Shown piece by piece: positions 38,801 through 43,602 of a stretch of 43,602 nucleotides of DNA. This DNA comes from Planctomycetaceae bacterium. Lineage in GTDB: Bacteria; Planctomycetota; Planctomycetia; Pirellulales; PALSA-1355. The translations under genes and the position numbers were made by a program. The notes beneath the pieces are model-generated. The model was given only the letters and a program-made list of their open reading frames with translations, had not been told where the DNA came from and searched no databases. Within the stretch, counting starts at the first letter, position 1. Each line of letters starts with the position of its first letter. The DNA is taken from positions 79,007-122,608 of the forward strand of contig PLYM01000174.1 in NCBI GenBank assembly GCA_003153375.1, read 5' to 3'.

Positions 38801-41800
38801 ATCGTACTTGCGGCCTGTCGCTCCATATCGCCCGGCACACCGTCGGCTTGAGCCACGCCAAGAGCAGGGGGGACCAAGGCAACAGGCAGGCGAACGTTTC
38901 CAGCGGATAGTGCAGGAGGTGGCGCGCCAAACCGTTGGTCGTGAGACGGTCGCCGGCCAAACCAAACCAGATGTCGTGCATCGCATGCCAGCCGACGCCG
39001 GCAAAAGGAATCAGCCAGACAGCAATGATGGCGGTAAAAGAGGCAATGCCCAGTGCGTGACTGGCCCCGAAGAGCCACCGCCAATTGCGCTCGAGGATCA
39101 GATAGGCGGACGTGGCGGCGATCAGGTAGATCGGCGCTTGCAAGCCCTTGGTGAGTGCGGCCAGTGCGGCCAGCGAATAACCGGCCGACCAGGCCACGGC
39201 GGCCGGCCAACGCCGCAGATAGCCAACATGCCAGATTCCCAAGGAAGCGGCCACGAATAACGTGAAGACCGCTTCGCTTTCGCCCAGTCGCCCGAGCGCC
39301 AACACCTGGCCCGAGGTCGCGAAAATGGTCGCGGCGGCAAAACTGCCGAGTCGCGATATCCAGGTCCGGGCATAGAGGTAAATCAGACACGTGAGAATCA
39401 AGAGGGCGGCGGCGCTCGGCAAGCGAATCGCCACCAGATCGACGTGGCCACGTGCGAGGCCCGTCAGTCCCATCATCCAGCTTCCCAGGGGAGGCCTCTC
39501 GGGGAATATCTGGCCTTGCTGGCGGGGCACGACCCAATCGCCGCTGGCGATCATCTCGCGTGCGCCATTGGCCCAGCGCGACTCCTCGCCACACACTGGC
39601 AACAACGTCAGCCGCGTGAAATAGAGCGCCACGGTTAGCAGGGCCAGCGCCACCAGCTCCCACTCGCGCCAACGCGGTTGCGGCGCCACGACAATCGGCG
39701 TCGGTTCGCAGGGTCGGTCGTGCATCGCGTATTGGGCTACTGGCAAGACACAGATTCGCGGGCGGTCGTTTTCCGGCGCTATCCGTGTGCTACCACAACG
39801 CGCGTCGGCTCTTCCGCAGTTCTCGGGGCGGCTTAGGGTCGCAAAAACACACCGCGCCGGCAAGATCGATTTATCCCAACCCGCGCCGACATCCCCCGCA
39901 ATGCCTCTAGCTAGCCATCCGGCGCAGCGTGGGCTAAAATTTGGAGCATGCGCCCCGGGCGCCGCTTTCTCCCGGAGGGTAAGCGAATGGCTAGCGGCGA
40001 CACTGGAAATGTCGTGTCGGGAAACCGATTGCGGGTTCGAGTCCCGTGCCCTCCGCTTAATCGACTTTGAGCAAAAGTCTGAAAATGCTCATAAAGCCCG
40101 TTCTATACGGGCTTTTTTCATGCGCATGGGTAACCCGTAAATATCCGGATGCGGCAAAAAACCTCAAAAGTGCGTCAGAAAGTGTGTCAGATTTGTCCTT
40201 GCACTGTGTCAGATTTTCGGTTTAATGGGGCTGCGGTGCATGACATCCGGAGGGTGACCAGCCATTACCAAAGCAATACTTTCGCAATCACCTCGTGGTG
40301 ATTTTCAGCGAGACCTAGGTGTCGAGCCGAGCCAGAGCGACCCGTCTAAATTCAAGCCTCACCGCTTCAGGGTCGGTCGGGATCGGCGGGAAGCACAAAT
40401 CCGTATCCTTAGCCTTGAAACCGTTTGGGAAGCCGTACGACACCGCTGGCAACGCTTGCGGGACGAAGGAGACGACGGTCTAAAAACCGCTCCCATTGGC
40501 CCTCGACCACATTGGGATGAAACTTCCCTGGCGATTGCCGTGAGCGACAAGACCTACTTGGGCGAATGCTGGTAGGCGGTCTCTCTGTGCTTGTCGGCAT
40601 GCTCGCAATGCTCTTGAGCCGACCCTCCCAGGTGGAGAATACCCATCGTTCCTTCGAGAATGTCCGGGTGGAACTCCTTGAGCGGTCTCTGCAAATCTGT
40701 CCCAGTCTTCACATGGTAGCGGGCTAAGCCGCACAGACATCGTGAGCGGCTGCGCACATTGTGCAGCTAGGCATCAATCGGCCCAGGCTGATTCTACGAG
40801 ACTTGTGACGTTATGCCCCAATCAGGGCCGGCTGGCACGCATCTTGCACCCAAGGCGTCGCCCGCCGATCATCCTTGCCACGCATCCCGCAGAAAGACGC
40901 ATCACGACCCGCAGGATGCAAGCCTTATCCTTGCAATCAAAGAAAGACCAGGATTCGTTTTTTTCAGCTTACTGGATACACCCGCCTCGTTTCGACGTTT
41001 GAAACTCAGTCTCGTCAAGGAGGGCTGCAAAGATGCTCGTTCTGTCACGAAAACATGGCGAGTCAATCATCATCGAGGGAGACGTGAAGGTTCATGTGAT
41101 CGAAGTGAGAAACAACGTGGTGCGCTTTGGGATCGAGGCTCCGCAAGAGATTCCGGTTCATCGAAGTGAGATTTGCGACCGACTTCGTGCGAACAAGACG
41201 GATTTTTCTGTGCCAAAGGAGAAGTCATGACAACGGCTCTGCTGCCACCAAAGTCTGGCGGTTTGGTGGCGAATGACTGGTTCTGTGAACACAGTTCTGA
41301 TCGCCCCGCAGACGAATGTCCAAACCGCAAGCAACTCGCCATGCAGTTCTACGCCCACCTTCCCGGCGAAACCAAGCAGGAAAACGTCTTTCGTTGCTGT
41401 GCCTGTGGTTCGGCTTGGCAATTTTGAAGTTGTTCACAAGAGGAGTTCTTGTCTGTTCGATTGTGGAACTACCACCACCAAGGTGTGACCGGCAACGTCC
41501 AATCATCTTGTCACCTGCATAGATGACGAACGATGGAGGCCCACAATGATTTTGCGAATATCGAATCAAACGGAGCTTGAGACTTCGCCACCTTGTACCA
41601 TTGCAGCGATTGCCGAGGCTCGCTTTCGAGCAAATTCACGCACGGCTCTACGAGGTGTCTCCTGCAAAGCCGAAGGAGGCGTGATCGTGCTGGAGGGGCG
41701 GCTGAGCAGTTTCTATCAGAAGCAGTTGGCACAAGAGATCGTTGGCCACATTGAAGGCGTTGTGCAGGTCGTCAATCAGATTGAGGTCGTCAGTTGTGAT

Positions 41801-43602
41801 CGGAGCGGTTTGGGGTGACGTTGACCTATATCGGTGTTTTTGTGCGGTTGGTTAATGGAAGTAGTGCATGATTTATCCGCTGCTCATTCCGCCCGTCGTC
41901 AATGAGTTGTACTAACCCAAGTTCACACTGGAGCGTGAAATGAACGCCGCAAACCTGCACTTGCTTGTCACTCATTTGCCGATTGCTGGATTCGCCATTG
42001 GGCTTTTTCTTCTTTGTGCGACGATGGTTAGACGTGGTGATCGGGGAATGTTCCTTGCCGCAGTACTTGTACTTGTGATCTCTGGTATCGGGGCCGTGGC
42101 GGCACAGCTTACAGGGGAACCGACTGAGGCAGTCATGGAGCATCTAGAGGATGTTCACGAGGGTTTGATTGAGACGCATGCGAAATCGGCCCTGGTCGCA
42201 ACAATTCTGGCAGGGATCACGACACTGTTGGCTCTTGTCCTATGTGTTGTCGCTCTGCGACGAGAAGGGCGGATTGGCATTCTACCGCTGGCAATCCTCC
42301 TCCTTGCAACTCTTGTGACCTGCGTAGCAATGACTCGGACGGGGGCTACGGGTGGAAACATCCACCACTCTGAAATCCGTGGGTGAGCAGCAACTGCCCT
42401 GCCTTTCGAATGAACGGCGACGACCGAAGTTGGCAACGCCAAGCAATCCGATGCCAAAGAGCAGAATCACCCAAATCTTCACTCCCCTCGCCGGTCGCCA
42501 TTCGCCATTGCATCTTCAATTGCCTGCCGATCCTCCTCGCAGCAGACGCCCCACTCGACGTGAACGTGGCGGCTGAGGAAGTCCTCCACGAATTTAGGCA
42601 GCAGGACGGGCAGGAAAGCATATGAATGCCTATCCAGTTGGCCTCGTGCAAGGCCACCGCCACTAGGGCCAGTCAGGGCGACCAGACCTGATTCTTTCGG
42701 CGAGTCCGAGTCAACTCACGAAGAAAGCGAGTCCCTGTTTACAAGGGCTTGTGTAGCCATATCGCTGGTCATAAGATCAGTTGATCAATGAAAACAACCG
42801 AACCTCGACACTTCAAGAAACGAGAAACTAACCATGGCGACAACTGCGATGAATAAAAAGCGTGATACCATGGATGAATCCAAAGCGGCACAAATCCGAG
42901 CTTATGCCAAAACCCATCCTGAAACCGCTACCAGAGAAGTCGCTGAATCATTGGGAACGTCCTACAACTTGGTCTATGAGACGCTGAACAAAATATCACG
43001 GACCGAGAACGCCAAGGCCAAGGCGAAAGTGAGGACGAAGGTCAAGGCGAAAGTGAAGGCCAAGGTCACTAAAGTTTCAAAGAGGGCTGCACGCTAGTCC
43101 CTAATCAAGCGAACTCTTTGCGTTGAGTTGCGGAGAAGTTTGAGGAAAAATGAAATCCCTCGGCGTTTCTGCGGTGTTTCATGAGTGACGACACTCGGAA
43201 CATCACAGCCACGGAGGGATTTCAAGTGAAGACCAGCGTACGACGACGACTGGCGGCCGGCAGGCGGCGCATCGAGCGGCGGCTGGACAAGGGAAATTGC
43301 GAGGGTTGCGAACGGCCCATGCTGCGAGCGGCAAATATCCAGTACGAGCTGGCCGAGCGCACGCATGGCATGACTTACGGCGGCATCGGCTCGATGCTGT
43401 TGCTGGTGCGCAAACTGGGGCTGGCCGACGCGATCGATCGGCGCTTGCACCTGCTGAAACTGCATCTGCCCTACCATGAGAGCGATCACGTGTTGAACCT
43501 GGCCTTCAACGCGTTGTGCGACGCGACCTGCCTGGAGGATCTTGAACTGCGTCGCAACGACGACGTGTACCTCGACGCGGTCAACGCGAGGCGCATCCCT
43601 GA

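Overview
The window looks like a chromosome segment of a planctomycete, probably of the Pirellulales type. The reasons are high GC with strong G/C preference at third codon positions, many large secreted or membrane proteins of unknown function, SMP-30-type beta-propellers, a Gfo/Idh/MocA oxidoreductase, a Rho factor with a Gly/Arg/Pro-rich N-terminus, and an IS1380-type transposase. This taxonomic call is inference from gene content; no 16S rRNA gene is present.

Layout. 1-7278: a LOR/SDH-family enzyme running off the left edge, then a rightward operon-like run with an Arg-cluster disordered protein, a ribose-type sugar importer (binding lipoprotein, double ATPase, permease) and a group II PLP decarboxylase behind a heptanucleotide inverted-repeat array. 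7317-14342: a conserved-looking unknown protein divergent from an O6-alkylguanine DNA alkyltransferase, a secreted redoxin, a 983-residue secreted unknown, a Tat-exported cupin-like protein and a small membrane protein. 14421-19283: a three-gene ABC-2 export-type unit. 19505-26467: leuS, glgC (glycogen) and, convergently, cphA (cyanophycin synthetase). 27125-31366: a DUF1854 protein of the kind associated with cyanophycin clusters, a second heptad-repeat array, an oxidoreductase, a rhomboid protease with two N-terminal zinc ribbons, a small protein and an endonuclease/phosphatase-family protein with a His-rich tail. 31650-34541: two SMP-30/gluconolactonase-like secreted proteins flanking a secreted esterase. 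34560-39725: a thioredoxin-YHS-like fusion, a long structured leader, rho and a membrane glycosyltransferase.

39974-43602: tRNA-Ser(GGA) with a strong terminator marks a sharp change. To its right the DNA is more AT-rich and holds only small genes: csrA coupled to a tiny zinc-ribbon-like protein behind a near-consensus sigma-54 promoter, a BON-domain protein, a four-helix membrane protein, and an HTH protein with a histone H1-like Lys/Ala tail. The right edge is a truncated IS1380-family element whose transposase ribosome-binding site lies inside an 11-bp inverted repeat. This accessory segment is the best candidate for an undescribed small regulatory or stress unit.

Themes: carbon and nitrogen storage (glgC, cphA, DUF1854, possibly the LOR/SDH enzyme), sugar uptake and oxidation (ABC importer, SMP-30 proteins, oxidoreductase), and envelope or secreted functions. 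Several promoters share TTGNCG or TTGCGA, 16-17 bp and a TAGAAT -10 box. No CRISPR array, rRNA operon or prophage structural module was seen.
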